Below are positions 32,001 to 47,000 of a stretch of 64,000 nt of DNA, piece by piece. The stretch is from Helicoverpa zea (taxonomy: Eukaryota > Arthropoda > Insecta > Lepidoptera > Noctuidae), in the NCBI RefSeq assembly GCF_022581195.2, contig NC_061463.1:9300001-9364000 (forward strand), given 5' to 3'. Positions within the stretch are counted from its first letter, which is position 1. Each line of letters opens with the position of its first letter. A model generated the notes under the pieces. That model worked only from the letters and a program-made list of their open reading frames with translations. It searched no databases and was not told the DNA's origin. A program made the translations under genes and the position numbers.

Positions 32001-35000
32001 CCCCCAGGTCCGTGAAGTGGAACAGCCTCGCCGTCCCCTCCCCTCCACACTCCTTGCCCACCAATCCCATCCACTGCTGCTTGTTGGCCACGCCCAGCGC
32101 CTCTAGCACCTCCCTAGGCTCCTCCCCCTCCTTGACCTCCACAATCTTCACACCAGACACATTCCCGAAGAGATAACTGGACTTCCTCGCGATCAACTTG
32201 TTCGCCAACTCAATAGCAATGTTCTTGGTATGCTTCATGCTCCTCGCACCATGCCAGATGTATAAGCAACTCTTCTCAGTGTCGACTAACAGCAAGGAGC
32301 CTCGGCTTCGTAGCTGTCGCACTGAGCACGGCACTTGAAGTAAGTAAGCCTCGTTAGAAAGATTGCCTCGAGTCACGAATAGTCTGTATCGACTCTTATC
32401 TGTATCCCGTTTCCCTTGGTGGATGACCAGGTTGCCTTGGAAGAGGTTTAGGAAGGCGGGAGGTTCATTCCCTTGGGCCACTCGCACTTGAGGTCCCTTT
32501 TCCCTGTCTAATTCTACAGTAAGTAAGGCCGCAGCACCCTTTTCGTTTGAGCTGGCATCCCGGCCTTGCCAACAGAAGTAGGCACATCTATCCCTGCCAG
32601 TGACGTTATGTTTAGATGGTTTCCCGTTCAGTTCTCGACCAGTCATCGTGATCATATACTCCCATCTTATGATGTAACTATCGGCAGAGAAGAACTCTCC
32701 AATTTCTGATTCGTTCTCAACTTTTTGGTAGTCATACTCCTGTATCACCCACTTGCATACAGATTTGGTTTTGATATCGTAGTGCCTCATGTTCTCTTTG
32801 TCGTAGTAATGCGTGCCGCGGCCGATATGAGATCCTTCTAAAATGAGATCTGGATCCTGGTACTCGTTCGACCACATCTCCTCGGCATCGCAAGGGTTAA
32901 TTTCGACGCTATTAGATTTATTTTCGGGTGATTTGACTTTAATGACTCTGGAGTAGTCAGGCCAGTCGAGGAACTTTTCTTTGAAGAGAATAGTTTCCAT
33001 GTGTTGAGTGATTTTGGATAGGATCGCCCATTCTGGTCGGCTTTTCGAGGCTTTCGCTGGTGGGTCGGAAGGATCCCTGGCGCCTTGATACATGGCTGCG
33101 TTGAGCGGGTTGATGTGGCACTCTTCATAGTTGTACCCTTCGTCGAACATTTCTTGGGCAAGTTGTGCCGCTCGGCGCCTGCTCTCTAGGGGAACATTTT
33201 TGCCGTACCAGATGTACATTTCTGATCCGAAGTCGAACACGATCACTTTGGTTTGGTTAAGCATGGCTATCTTTGGGACCTGTCCCCAGTACTCTTTGAT
33301 GGGGACGAGTTCATCATCCATGACTTCGTAACACATGTTGGTCTGAAGAATACAAGATTCGAAGATTTCGTCTTCATCAGCGTGGCCTGTCTCCACAGGT
33401 TTGTAGTTCTCAATGCCTTCAGTGACGCCGAGGAGTGACCAGAACTGATTCCAGTGTTTGTTGCTGAAGTTCTTGATTTGTTCATCTATTTTGATGATGC
33501 CGGTGGAGTTTTTGCAGCCCAAGTCTTTTGTGTTTTGGATGTGTAGGGCGATGTCGGTACTGCGGTTTCTGGAAAATGAAATGTCGAGAATTACCAACTG
33601 TCGATGTCACAACTAAAAATGATGGAACAAAATAAAAGGCAAAAGACGCGATAGAAGGCGCATGAAATCATGGTGGTAGAAAATCCGAGAGTGAACGTGG
33701 TATTGCCATCGTCAAAAATCAAATGTATTTGTCAGAAGATAGGTATAAATTCGCTGAATTGTTGACTTACATCCAGTAGTAGAGATCGATTATAAGAAGA
33801 AGACTGCATCTTTTGTAAATTTTCACCTTATCACCTTTATAGTATTACTTACTTCTCAATAACGTTGGCGTAGAGTCCGATGTATAGGAACAGCTGGTCC
33901 GACGTGATGAGTATAAAGCAGTCGCCGCGGTTCACGCTCGTGTGTACCGGCTCTACCAGTCTCGTCTATAATGGAACAAACAAAACATACATTATGGTCT
34001 AAGATCCCGTTGCAAAATGAGTACCTACCTTATACATGGTGGATGATAAAATTATTATGGAGTATTTTGTACTATCAACCAATGACATTTATGATCTTTC
34101 GTAGATAGACAAACAAATAAATAAGGTCGAAATTCGGTATGCACAGTAAAGGAGATAGCTTTTATTGTTTTGGCAGTTTCAAATGATTTTTCGACAAAGA
34201 GTGGCATACATGTCATTGGTTGATAGCGCTTTGGGGATCTCATTTGTCATAGGGTTTCAAAATATGGCCCTCAATATTATAAAATAATAAAACAGAAATT
34301 TTGCAATATATGAAACATATCCTATGTAAATAAACCTTTTTCTTGTATATATCTTACTGAACCCTCCTCCCACCCTTAACATGCAGCAGCATGAGAAATC
34401 CTCATTACTGGCCAGGGCTTCTACTGCCATACCACCATTACCCAAATATACTCAAGTAATACCTACTGGGTATATTAGTATGTATGTCTTACCTGCACCC
34501 TCCTCCGCCCCTTGACATGCAGCAGCATGAGCGGCTTGGTGCCGTGCGCGAGCGGCGCGGCGGCGGCGCTGCGTAACGACACGTTTGAGAAGTCTTCCTT
34601 GCTGGCTAATGCTGCCAGGGCTTCCGCTGCCAGACCACCGTTACTTGATACTGGAGATGATTAGATAAATTATACAATAGGCATGATGACAGTAATCAAA
34701 AATCATTAAAATAATATATTTATTAAATTAAACTTGAAGCTTGGAATATAAAACGCGCATTGTTTTCTTTATTAATAATGTGATTAATATGTATTTTTAT
34801 AAAATAAAATTACGAAATAAGGCAATCCGCCATGATATCTTGAACACCAATCAGAGCTCGTGACGTCATTTCTCAAAACAACTCGCGCGAAAGCGCGCGA
34901 ACGTCACATTTCGTTATTGTGAACTTCCACTGCGATCTTTGTTTTTAATTAATTAATTGTTTATAACACGAGTTATGGAGCCCGGATTTATCAAGGCAAA

Positions 35001-38000
35001 CAGCGCTAATTTGCCTAGAATTGATATCATAATGCTGGGAAAGTTTTTGGCATCAAATAAAGATTTTTGTTCAGCTGAATTTAGAAATGTTAAAACTTCC
35101 ATGTAAGTATACTAGTTTAATTAAAAAACAATGAGAGATGAAACCTAACCTCGAAATAGTTATTTACATTATAAACTATGCTAGAATCTAGAGAACTATG
35201 TAATAACTTACATCAAAGTGATCTTCACAAAAATAAAGTTGTACCCTGGGCAATATTGCTTTTGAATCTCGCCTTGCAAGTTTAAGCCACTTGTTTCGTA
35301 TTTTTTTATTGTGAGGAACGTACACAAATAACTCATCAGGAGTTGTTTTGGATGTGTTCTTACACTGGGGGACCCCACAACACCTATGCCCTTTCGAATT
35401 CATATTTAATAACACAAAAAACTTAATTATTGCACGAGCGTTGTTTACTTGCGTCTTGTAATTTCAGTTGTGACGTCACAAGTGACGACATGACACTGAC
35501 AAGCGTTTTCGCGCCGGATTCAAAGTGGACAGAGAAAAATGCAATTATTTGATAAAAAAACTTCGCATTTTCTTAAAATTAATGATTTTTCATATAAAAT
35601 AGACGTATACCTACATCATACAAAGGAATTTAAAAATTTGTCATGATGCCTATTATTGTAAGAAAAACTTGATCCAATGGAAGGTTGCAACGTTGAGATA
35701 TTATAAAATATGACCAAAATTATTAAGACTGCATCAAAATATTAAATAAGAGGGTTGTGTATATACTTAATGATAGATTTTCATACGCGTGACTCATGGA
35801 GTTGAAAATGATGTAATTAATGAATTAGTTCATGCCAAAACATCGATTTATAAAAAAATTAGTTCTTTTTTCATCAATGATTATCTATTCTTGCTACCGG
35901 AGAATTTGAAACGTCTCCTAGTTTCCAAAGCAAGTAATCGTTATATCATTTCGAATCTCATTAGGGCCAAAGCCTAAAATAGCAACATGCCAGGCAACGA
36001 GAGATATGTCAGAACTGTCTTTAGCAGATATTTCTGTATATAGTTTTTGCAGACGGGCTATGTACCCCGACTTCTTCTTCCATTAAACTTTAGGATTTAT
36101 AGTAATATCTATACGAACTTTTATCAAGCACATGGTTGTGCTTGGGCACGGTGGGCGGCGGCGGCACGTACTCGTCGCGCAGGTCGGTGCGCGCGGCCAG
36201 CGCCCGCAGCGGGTTGCGCGACGCCGCGTGACGCCGGCCCACGCGGGCGCGGCGGGACCACTCGCTTGCTAGTCTGTGGATGGGAAGGTCATTAGGAAGG
36301 ATATTTTTGATGAATGTGCAGGAAAAACAAAGGCTTGTTAAGAGATCTATCAAACAGAGAGCGGTCACGCGGTCGAGCGTTCAAGCGGACACTTTTGCGT
36401 TCGAGCTCTACTAGGTACTACTACTTCTACTTTACCGACGCGGTCAGAATGCCTCCTGTGTGAGCATATCTATGTAACGTAACGCAACACAAATAAGGTA
36501 AAACTGACAGCTTGAACGCTTGACCGTGTGACCGCTCCCTGTCTGATAGATCCCTAAATAAAGAATTAAAAATACCAATTTACATAAGTAATTCAAAAGC
36601 TCAATCTGTATTATAGGTAAGTATCTTGCACACCATCAACGGCAAGGAAAACCAGAATGTAATCTAATTTTGTTACCAAAGGCGAGGTAAAATTTTATCG
36701 CAAAGAGCTAGAGAAAAAATGTTAGTTTCTGATTATGAATTACCAAAACTGTACCTTATGCACTGACGTTAAGGTATAGAATGATGTAACATTTCAAGTG
36801 AGTTTCCAAATAATAGATTGCTGTGTTACTCTTATTTCGGACTCCTATTGGCTCTCATACACATATATATATATATATCTATAACAAATGTACTCACAAC
36901 TGTCGAGAGCCGCTATCAATGGCATCGAGATCAACATCGACTCCCTCAGTGTCAGCCAGACGTTCCTGCTGCAGTGCTGGCGTGAAGAACGCCTGGAAGG
37001 TCTCGTCATCGGCTCGCGGGACCCGCACTGGCTGGCCTGTGCGTTCCGCGCCTGATGACTCATCTTCTGTGGAAGAGGAGGTTAGAAATTAGTAAGATGT
37101 TTTGAAAAGTACCTCATCATCATCATCATCATCATCAGCCTATCGCAGTCCACTGCTGGACATAGGCCTCTCCAAGTGCACGCCACTGAGATCGATTTTC
37201 GGCTTCTCGCATCCAGCTCCTGCCAGCCGCCTTGCGCAAGTCATCACTCCACCGTGCCTGAGGACGTCCTACACTACGTTTGCCGAGGCGTGGTCTCCAC
37301 TCCAGAACTCGTTTACCCCAACGGTTATCGGTTCTTCGGCTAATATGGCCAGCCCACTGCCACTTCAGCTTGCTGATTCGGTGGGCTATGTCGATGACCT
37401 TGGTTCTCTGACGGATTACCTCATTTCTGATGCGATCCCTCAGAGAAATGCCGAGCATAGCCCTTTCCATAGCCCGCTGAGCGACTTTAAACTTGTGAAC
37501 CAGCCGCACCGACAGTGTCCACGTTTCGGCTCCGTAAGTCATGACAGGTAGGACGCACTGATTGAAGACTTTTGTCTTTAGGCACTGTGGGATCGACGAT
37601 GTTAGGACTCGACGTAGCTTCCCAAATGCAGCCCAACCCAACTGAATTCTCCTGTTCACCTCGTCCTCAAAGTTGTTTCTACCTAACTGCAATGTCTGCC
37701 CGAGGTAAACATATTTCCGAACAACTTCGAGAACGGCGCCGTGTATCGCTATCGGTTCCGGTAGAACATGTTCATTGAACATGACCTTGGTTTTGTCCAA
37801 GTTCATCCGTAGGCCGATGCGTAGAGAAGATTCAGCCAGGTCGTTCAGCATCTGTTGTAGGTCCTGCAGCGTTTCCGCCATGATGACGATATCGTCGGCA
37901 AATCGCAAGTGAGAGATGTGTTCGCCATTGATGTTGATGCCGCGTCCTTTCCAGTTCAGCGTCTTGAACATATCCTCCATTGCATTAGTGAACAGTTTCG

Positions 38001-41000
38001 GGGAAATAACATCCCCTTGTCTCACTCCTCCTACCTAAATTAAAAAGTACCTAAATTGCCAATAACGTAATATTCATGTAAATAACTAAGGCCCGAGTTT
38101 ACCAATAACATAAGCGACAGTTTTTTTTACATACCTGTTTACCTATTAACAATTTTCAAACTTATTTTAATAAAAAAATATGCCTATGTCGTCAGGGAAA
38201 GTGGGCCTAAATACCTAGTTTAAAGATTGATAGAATTAAAAATAGCTTGAAGTTGAGACCCCGAACTTTTGTTAACGACTAAAAATTTGTAGTCAATAGG
38301 TATATTCAATTCCCATTTATTTCACTTTTTGAGTACTTTTATGTCTAGCAAAACATTTACAATGTTCTTGTAATCTGAGAAAATTAAATACATACATATA
38401 AAATTGCATACTTAAATAAACAAACACTTATGTTTTTCCGTGTAAAATTGATAACCGTAACGCAATAAATATTTGTGCACCTACTAATACCTACCGATAA
38501 CCTACCGCTATAGTCACCAATAACTTTTATGAGTGGCTCGATAAACGTATATATTATTATTATACTTCGGCCGTTCAGAGAATGCGTTCCTGACACCTAT
38601 CAGTTAGTCACGACTAGTGATGGGCACAACATAACACTGAGTTCGTTACCGTTCCTTCAAAATGAACCGCCGCATTATTTTAAGATTATTTTCGTTTTAA
38701 ATTGGCGGAATCATTTGTTTTATATTTTAGTTATTTAAGTGGAAACCAAAAAAAGGTAATATTCATATAATAAAATTGTTTTATTTATTCTTTGTTACAA
38801 GTACATTGAATTGAATGTGCGAACAGAATATTAATCAGACTCCGATTTGCTTGAGGAGGTGGTGTCTTCATCATCATCTTCGCCTACATGTATAATTATA
38901 TTATTATCAATAACAGAATCAATCCTGATATCTCGGTCTAACAAAAGCCGGGTAATCAAATAAAAACAGATCGAAAACACTTGAAAAACGTGGTCTATGC
39001 GCACGAAACGACAACGGACGACTGTTTTAGCGTCACAAAATGGCGGCCCATAACGCCATTTGGGGTTACCATTTTTAATCTAAGTATAAAAATGCGGTTT
39101 GGTCATAGTTTTATTTTTATATTTCATAAACGTTATAATTAAGTCTTATAGTCCATTATTTTCCAATTCTTAAAAAGAAAATCAAAACGTATTATTTTAT
39201 ATTATAACTGTATAAGAACAGATTACGATACTTGCCTGTTATTTTTAGCACAGCACTACAAAATATAAACCGCTGACATAACCTTGTAATAGCGCAGTAT
39301 AGATTTAGAAAAATATTGTTTACCAAGTTATTTGACACTCAGTTTGGCACAAAATTATAACATTCATTAATTATTGATATAATAATGTTGTTTTAATGCT
39401 CCTCAATTGTTAAAACGGTAAACAACCAGCAAAAATATTTTTATCGTAACTGCAACGCCATTGCAAAGTTACGTCGTCAGTTCAATCGCGACGTGTCAGG
39501 AACGCATTCTCTGAATGGCCGAACTATAATCAATAATATGATAATTATAATGTTTTGCACCCGCATGTTTACATGTCATTTATGTAATAACGATTAGATA
39601 ACATTTAACCTGTATAAATGAACCGACAAATGCAATTACTAACCGTGCTTCTCTTGATTAAATAATTTAAATTCAAAACACTAAATCGCTTAATTATGAA
39701 ACGAATAATTTCTAGACTAATTTTATTCGAAATCCGTTGCTTTGTATAATAATTATCTACGCGTTGATCAAATTATAACATTCGTGATAACTTTATAATT
39801 ATAAAATCTAGATCAAACTACAAAGATGTAATATTGACCAAGTTATATAAAAAATAGCAGTTTTTGGATACCTTTTTATAAAACTTATATTGCTATTTGC
39901 AATATGCATCCTTCCACTCTTGGGAAGCTAGACTATCTGCGAGTAATATAGGTTATATTTCTTACTCGGTACTTAATAATAACTTTACTTTAAAATAGTC
40001 ATATGACCCAAATGACTGTATGTATGGGTGAAAAAGCTTTAAATTCATTATATAATTACTTACGATATGAAACCGTTAAAACAAGAGAAAAAATAAAAGT
40101 ATACTCACTCTCATCAACCCTGCTAATACTCTCGCTGACAGAATGACTTCTTTTAAAGGACTCTCTATCAATCCTGTTCTCCTTAGGCTTGTTGTCCACC
40201 GCAGCGGCGCTCACGACGGCACACGAAGCCGACCGATGTGGGCCCGAAGCGAATCCGTTCGTCGGCGATACTTGCTTGCGAGATCTGATTGAATTACACG
40301 TAATATGATATAATATAAAATATATATAGGTTCTATGTGTTTGTTTATGGATTGTAAACACTAAGTATGACTGTAATGTTGCTAGATTAGAATGAACACG
40401 AGAAGCCTATTTAAACAAGTGTGGAGAGTGTTGAATGATTTGACATCGAAAGTATTATTGAATGATTTATTCTTATTTACATAACTATACTACTATACTC
40501 GTTTTGAAAACACCAACGTGCAATTTGCTTTTAGCAATGACAAACCAATTAGATTTACAAAGATTTCTATGAAGATCAAGGTTAGTAGTGAAGTAACATC
40601 AAAAGCTGGTAATAGCAAACTTAGTTCATTCCATTCGAAACACTTTTTACCTTAACTTGAGTAATTGTGCATTTAGTTGTTCACTACAAACAAAAATGTG
40701 AAAGTTACGTCTCAGTAAAATATTTATTTGCCATAGAAAAACTAAACCAATTTGGATTACAACTTGATTAAACCAGAAACCATCTGCTTGAGATACATTT
40801 CAAACCGCAAACCAGAAGTATCATCATCATTGTACTTCCTACTAGTAATAAAATGTGCAAATATGGTAAGGTCAATTTTGTTCTAGATTGTTGCACATCA
40901 AATAAAAAATCTCACTCGAGAAAACCAGGCATATTTAGCAAATTACATAGGTAACGTTTATTGACAAATATACTTTTAAAAGTGAAACCTATGTAGGTAT

Positions 41001-44000
41001 TGCAAGGGCCAAACTTAAAGGCAGCCCTGAACATCGCACGAGTCGGTACTCATACAGTCATGCCCAATGGGTAAGGCCACATAGGCGTCACATCGATTGG
41101 AAGTTAGCCGCAAGTCGCCTTTAAGTTTGGCGTGAGTTTGGACAAGGCTATTTTTATCTTTTTTGTTTCTTTAATTACTAAAAAAACACTCACTTGAAGG
41201 TATTAGGAGGAGGAATCCCAGGCGACGCTATGACGGGGGCGACGGCCGGCGGAGGGGTGAGGGGCGGGGTGGCAGATACCACCTTGTCTCTCTCGAGCCG
41301 GCCCGCTACCGTGAATAGAGAGGCATCGGTTTGTGGGACCCGTTTGCGCCAACCCTGAAACAAAGTTAAGTGAATAATAATAATTGTTATGCTACAATTG
41401 AACTGAGGACTAGGTGAAATGACGTTAGGCTAGATCCAGTACACCATGGTCAAAGGAGTTGGTCCTAACACGACAAAAGGACGGAAGGAAAGAAAATGCC
41501 CTGATTTTTGTGCCTTTTCCAATACCTCTATCCAACTTGAATAAAAATCAGACTCTTTTTCGTCACAAAAGTTTTACGATTGCGATTGGTTCTAATGCCT
41601 CGGTATAAATATTGTGGTGCTAAATTACTCAAAAGAAATAACCACAATATGACACTTAACTAGAATTTATTGGACGAATGGCCATTGCAAACGCTATCGG
41701 CAATGAATCACTGTGGTCACTTACTCATAATTCCGTATATTAACACTTCATGTATTTGTGTACTGCATCATTGGGTTCATTCCAAATTGGCCTTGCCCAC
41801 TCCAGACACCATTAAGCCCTTGATCTTTAAATATCCTTAAGCGTTAAAGGATACATTTATTAACACAATTATAAACTGTTTTGTTTTACATAAATGTTCA
41901 TTGGAAAGGCCTGAGGTCAAGCAATTGTTGTAAACTGCATTCCGTATATCAGCGGAATCGTTGGACGCAAGTTATTTACGCAACGGAATTGTTTAAACAA
42001 CTAGCAAGGTCTGAACTTTAGCATTTATACAGCTGCGTCGAAAGTTGATTTATACGTTTTACTTGATTAACAAATAAATAAATGGGATGGTGTAATGATA
42101 GACGTTGAGATGGCAGTCGACGACACTGGCAAAAAATAAGCGGTTACTGGTAAAGATCGTGCAATCACGATGTGTAATGCAATCGTGCATGGGCAAAAAA
42201 CTGTCAGAGCATCGCTTCATGACCTAGAAAGAGAATGCCAAGAGGAAGAGAGTAATAAATATGAAGCTGTAAGAACAAGCCGCTCTCAAATTAAAAATAT
42301 ATTTAGTGATAAAATAAACTGAGTGGAACCTCGTGTTTTATCAGCCGACAGGATAATGGAGCGATAAAATGCCAAACGAATTGCTTTCATCCTTATGTTT
42401 TATTTGTGCCATGTCCATGTAGTCATGGTGCCTACGTCGGCATGTCTCATGTGCTAGTTAAAACAAGTGACCTATTGCCTTTCTTAGGGCATCAAGTATG
42501 TCTAAGATTTAATGTGATTGTGTGGGTTTTCTCACGACATTTCACACATCATTGATGTAATTACGTATGTGTGGTAATTCATTACTTCAATCTAATAATT
42601 CGTAAATTTAGTTTTGTTTCTGGCAGATGATGGATATTTAATCTCAACTGTATAATAACTAAGGTTGGTTTGACTTACTTGTGCAGCTGTTTCTAATTTG
42701 TTTCTTCTATCTGCTAGAATGTTTGTTGTTCCTATTTCGTTGTCATCGATGCTTTTCTTCTTATCATCTACCGAATTTAGAGATTCCTGTAACAAACAAA
42801 GACACATTTCAATAATGATCAACAGAAGTGAATTTTCCAGTGACAAATTCATTGTTGTATAATTCAATGGTTATTCACTCAAAACAGTGAAGCATTGATC
42901 ACAGTGATTTGAACGTAACATTGTTTTCTTTATCAGATGATATTACTAAATGTATAAAGATCATATTTCTGATTGATGAAGACATTAGATTAATGAAGAG
43001 AAAAAAGTGTGAAACTTTATAATTATGGCATCTTCCTTCGATTGTGTATCGAATGCAAACCGCTTTGTTACGTAAATAGATATGTACTATAATATTGCAT
43101 TTGATCTACATTCACGGACTGATAATTTATTGTCACGCCATCTTGCATAACATCCAGTATATAATATGTCGTTTGAAACCATAGCAATTAAAGTTTCAAC
43201 TGCAAGTGTTGGAATCACTCGATTTTGTAGTTAACATCAATCATAATTTAGGGATGCGTGCATGAAACCGTATCAAAAATGAGGATCGTTGTGTTATAAA
43301 TAAAATGAGGTACTAATTAAAAACAGTACACTGAAAATTAAAAACAGTACACTGAAAATGACAAGATACCTATACGCTTAGGAGATGGAGTAAATAGGTA
43401 TACGAAAGTCATAATAGTTTGATTAAACAATGAACATTTGTGTAACCGTCATTGAAAGAAGTTAACGGATGTAAACAGTAATAGAATTGATTAATTTTGG
43501 CAACAAGTTGTACGTATCCGTTGGCCCTGGTTTACTAAAACCGGCATTTTTATGTTGAGTATTGAATGAAAAAATAAAACCTGCCTGAACATTGTCCACG
43601 GAATCGACATCGAACTTCTTAAAAACGGGTTTAAGACCTCCATTGCTCGCGTTCTTCGTTTTATTTTTCAGTTCTCCAATAACCGAACCGAAGTTAAGAC
43701 CCTGTGGAAAGCCTGGCTGCTTTTGAAGAAGCTTCAAAACAGGTTTCTTTTCCTCTGTTTTATTTTCAACGTCGTCGGCAAGTCGTTCAGTATGCTTTAC
43801 GATATTATTTCCGTTGAATAGTTTTATTTTATCAGCTATGGCATCGATTGTATTTTGTTGCTCTATAGCCTTTTCGCTAAGAGTCAGTCCTTCGTCCTTA
43901 GTAAGAGGTATAATATCTTTGGAAGAGGAATAAAACACTTTTGCCGGTTCCTCGTGAATCAGTAATTCAGTTTTATCCAAAGACAAGTTTTGTATTATGG

Positions 44001-47000
44001 AATTTATTTTGTCATCTCTCAAAATAGTTTTTTCGAGAAATTCCGCAAGTCTTTCTTTTGGCGGGCTTTCCCGTCTGACTAGTTTTTCACTGAAGAGCTT
44101 TTCGTTTTGTTGCTTGAGCAAAACACTAGGTGGTATAAATTCCTCAGTTGTGAAAGATTTACTGTTTTGTTTGACATAAACTTGTTCACTTTTGAGATTT
44201 TCAAAAACATTCTGTTTGATTTCAACACTTTCAGTCGTGGGCTCTTTGGATATGTCTTTGTTTATAATCTTGTCACACTCCTTTTCAGTTGCCTCTTGCT
44301 TATTTTCCAGTTTTTCATATTGAAACGGTTCTTGTTTTGAAGGCAAAAAATATTTCCAGAGTAAATAGACAAGGATTCCAAGTCCAATGAACGTTTCCAG
44401 TAGCATCGTGAACTATTTTCTAATCACTTCACTGAATAATGAGATCGATATGCGTTATTGATAGCGCCACTAAAAATCCTTGAAGGCTTCGCGCTCCATT
44501 TGTAATGAGGAGTCAATTGAGCAATGACGTTTCACACACTAGAGTATCGCATTGTTTATATTAGCATCGGACAATGCATATCGTTCAATAACACTGCTAA
44601 TTCACTGTGTAGTCACTGTTGCATAATAAGAATAACTAAGCTTACAAAAATAATGTCAACAAATCTAGTAAACAATGCGCGTACTGCGGCGGTCGGAATG
44701 GAACTGATCACCGAGATCAGTCGTCATTATCATCTGGCAGCGGACACGGCACGTGTGACTCATGCGCAGGTCCTAGAATGTGTGTAAACATTGTATACGA
44801 CCAGTAGCACCAACAATGACGCATCAATATATAATGAAAAAATACTATATTGTAGGTGCGTCGCACCCGGTACCATCAAAGATCCTTGACCCAAGACAAC
44901 ACCACACCCAAATAAGTTACAAGTTAACAACAAGATTGAAACAAAAGAAAACAATAATAGAAAACTGTTGACGACATCTTTGCCGCACATGTAGAAGTCA
45001 AATGGGTAACAGCAATATAAATGAAACCAGCTGTTTAATCACAGTACCGTGAAAACAGTTACACCATGCTCAGTATAAATGGTTGATAATTACAGCAATA
45101 ACCATTGGGAGCTTACGTTTACCGATTTTCCTATTACTAACCAATTACAGAGAACAGGAAAAACATAAAATTGCTCAAAACTGGGCTGCGACAGACTAGA
45201 TTCCATCTAATCACCTCAATGTACGCAATAACGCTGTCGACGCGCCGGGCTTGCGCCAAATAAGCGAACTTGCCCCAGCCTAATGTGGAAACCAGCAAAA
45301 ACTGCGCACGCTAATTCAATGAAAATATTATTAAAATTAATGTAACTTTGAGGATGGAAATAGACAAATACTCGTACATAATGTGAACAATGTGTAACAA
45401 ACAGGAAGATGAAATAAACCACATAGGTACCAACACATTTAGTGATGCGCTAGACTAGTAATGATACGTCAATCCTGTCAACGATGGTTTAATATACTTC
45501 AATAGAGGCAATGGCGTAGGCAATATAGGACGAATCCATCACAATTGTACTATCAACATACGACACACAAATATGCGGCCAAATTGAAATCTTCAACTTG
45601 CATAGAATACAAATTACGAACGACGCTGAGAATTCGAATGTTTACATGCCTTTGGCGTACACAAAGAATAATTAAAGTTTAACAGAAATAGAAACGCGAA
45701 ATAAGGGGCGAAAGTGTCGGTGTCTATTCGTGAATATTCAAATCTAGAGAACTATCTCTTGATTAAAGCACTTCGCATGAAAGGCAGAAAGGTAAACGAG
45801 GTCTTGATCCTTGGCAGTCAGGAAAGATGAAGGATACAGACAACGAACTATATTATGAAGGATTTGAATTGCCACAACGAACAATTCGAACATACAGCGA
45901 TACGTTAACCTATAACAGATTACAAGGTCAGCACCAAAGATAGCAAAGATAAGTGATATCAGACGATAATGAAGACCGCGATGTTTATGCAATCAATAAC
46001 AAAATTCACCTCGGCATTAAATTGTGCAAATTGCTATTTGTCTCAATTAACAACAACACGTACACAGCAGTAGCTACAATTCCTTGTATCTCAAACTTAT
46101 TGAGATTTATAGGCGTTGAGATACAGAAACTGAATTTGATAACTGAGAAGATTATATTAATTAAAATAAAATTTAATCACACAAAACTGCACATTATTCA
46201 CATCCGACCGATGTTTAATCAACACACGATTTCAAAGTCACTGTTAACAATATTTTGGCGCGTCTTAATGAACGCGATTTTTGAAGGCAAAAACCCGTGA
46301 AAGAACGCGACCGTAGCGCGCGCGCATTGGCCGACTAGCCCAAAACAACTGACGGTGCCAGTACGTCTCGCCAAGCAGCCGGGTCATTGTCGATGCATGT
46401 GCAACAAGTACTGCTTTCTGATACATGGAAATTAAGATTCGCTTTTTGTTTGCCCAACGATCCGGCAAGTTTCCCGGAAATCGTCTACAAGGCTTTAAAT
46501 GTTGATATGCCAAATATGAGTCAACCTTGAGTAATGGGTATAAATAAAAAGTGACCGAGGCTCTTGAAAAATTATCACTGTTAAATAATGAAGAAAAAAA
46601 CTTTTATAATTCTAGATTTCTCCTCGAAACAAAAGTAACTTTAATGCTACTGGATAGACAGTTACTAATACCACACTTTCGAATGATATCTTGTTACATA
46701 TGTGATTGTACACAAAGGAAAACGACGAACGGGCGTCGAATTTCGTGAGAAATAACAGTTTTGGCTTGGAAAGCGAAGTGCATATTATTCAAACAAAGCT
46801 TTACTGTTTTGTATTCGCACAAGAGCTGTTTTATAATTTTAATGCGTCTTCGTAACTTCAGCAACAACTTAATTATCATAATATGCTGATTATTTAAATG
46901 TTTCTCCATATATTATCTATTTATTGTTATTCTTTATGGGTATATGGTATGGTGTGCCACCGGGTTTTACATCGGTCCATCGTTATTGCAAATTGTTTTA

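Larger units (their letters stand above)
34674..35660. mobile_element. Possible element holding two facing first exons
   Basis: AATAGGCATGATGACA (34675-34690) faces TGTCATGATGCCTATT near 35638-35654 with one mismatch, and both flanks contain AATCATTAA / TTAATGATT. Inside, near each end, is a TGACGTCA site and a CG-rich segment, then a short exon pointing inward. The terminal repeats are weak, so the boundaries are tentative. Confidence 0.4.

Noticed and set aside
37102..37551. Plus-strand 149-codon frame
   Set aside because: Antisense of the RTE reverse transcriptase.
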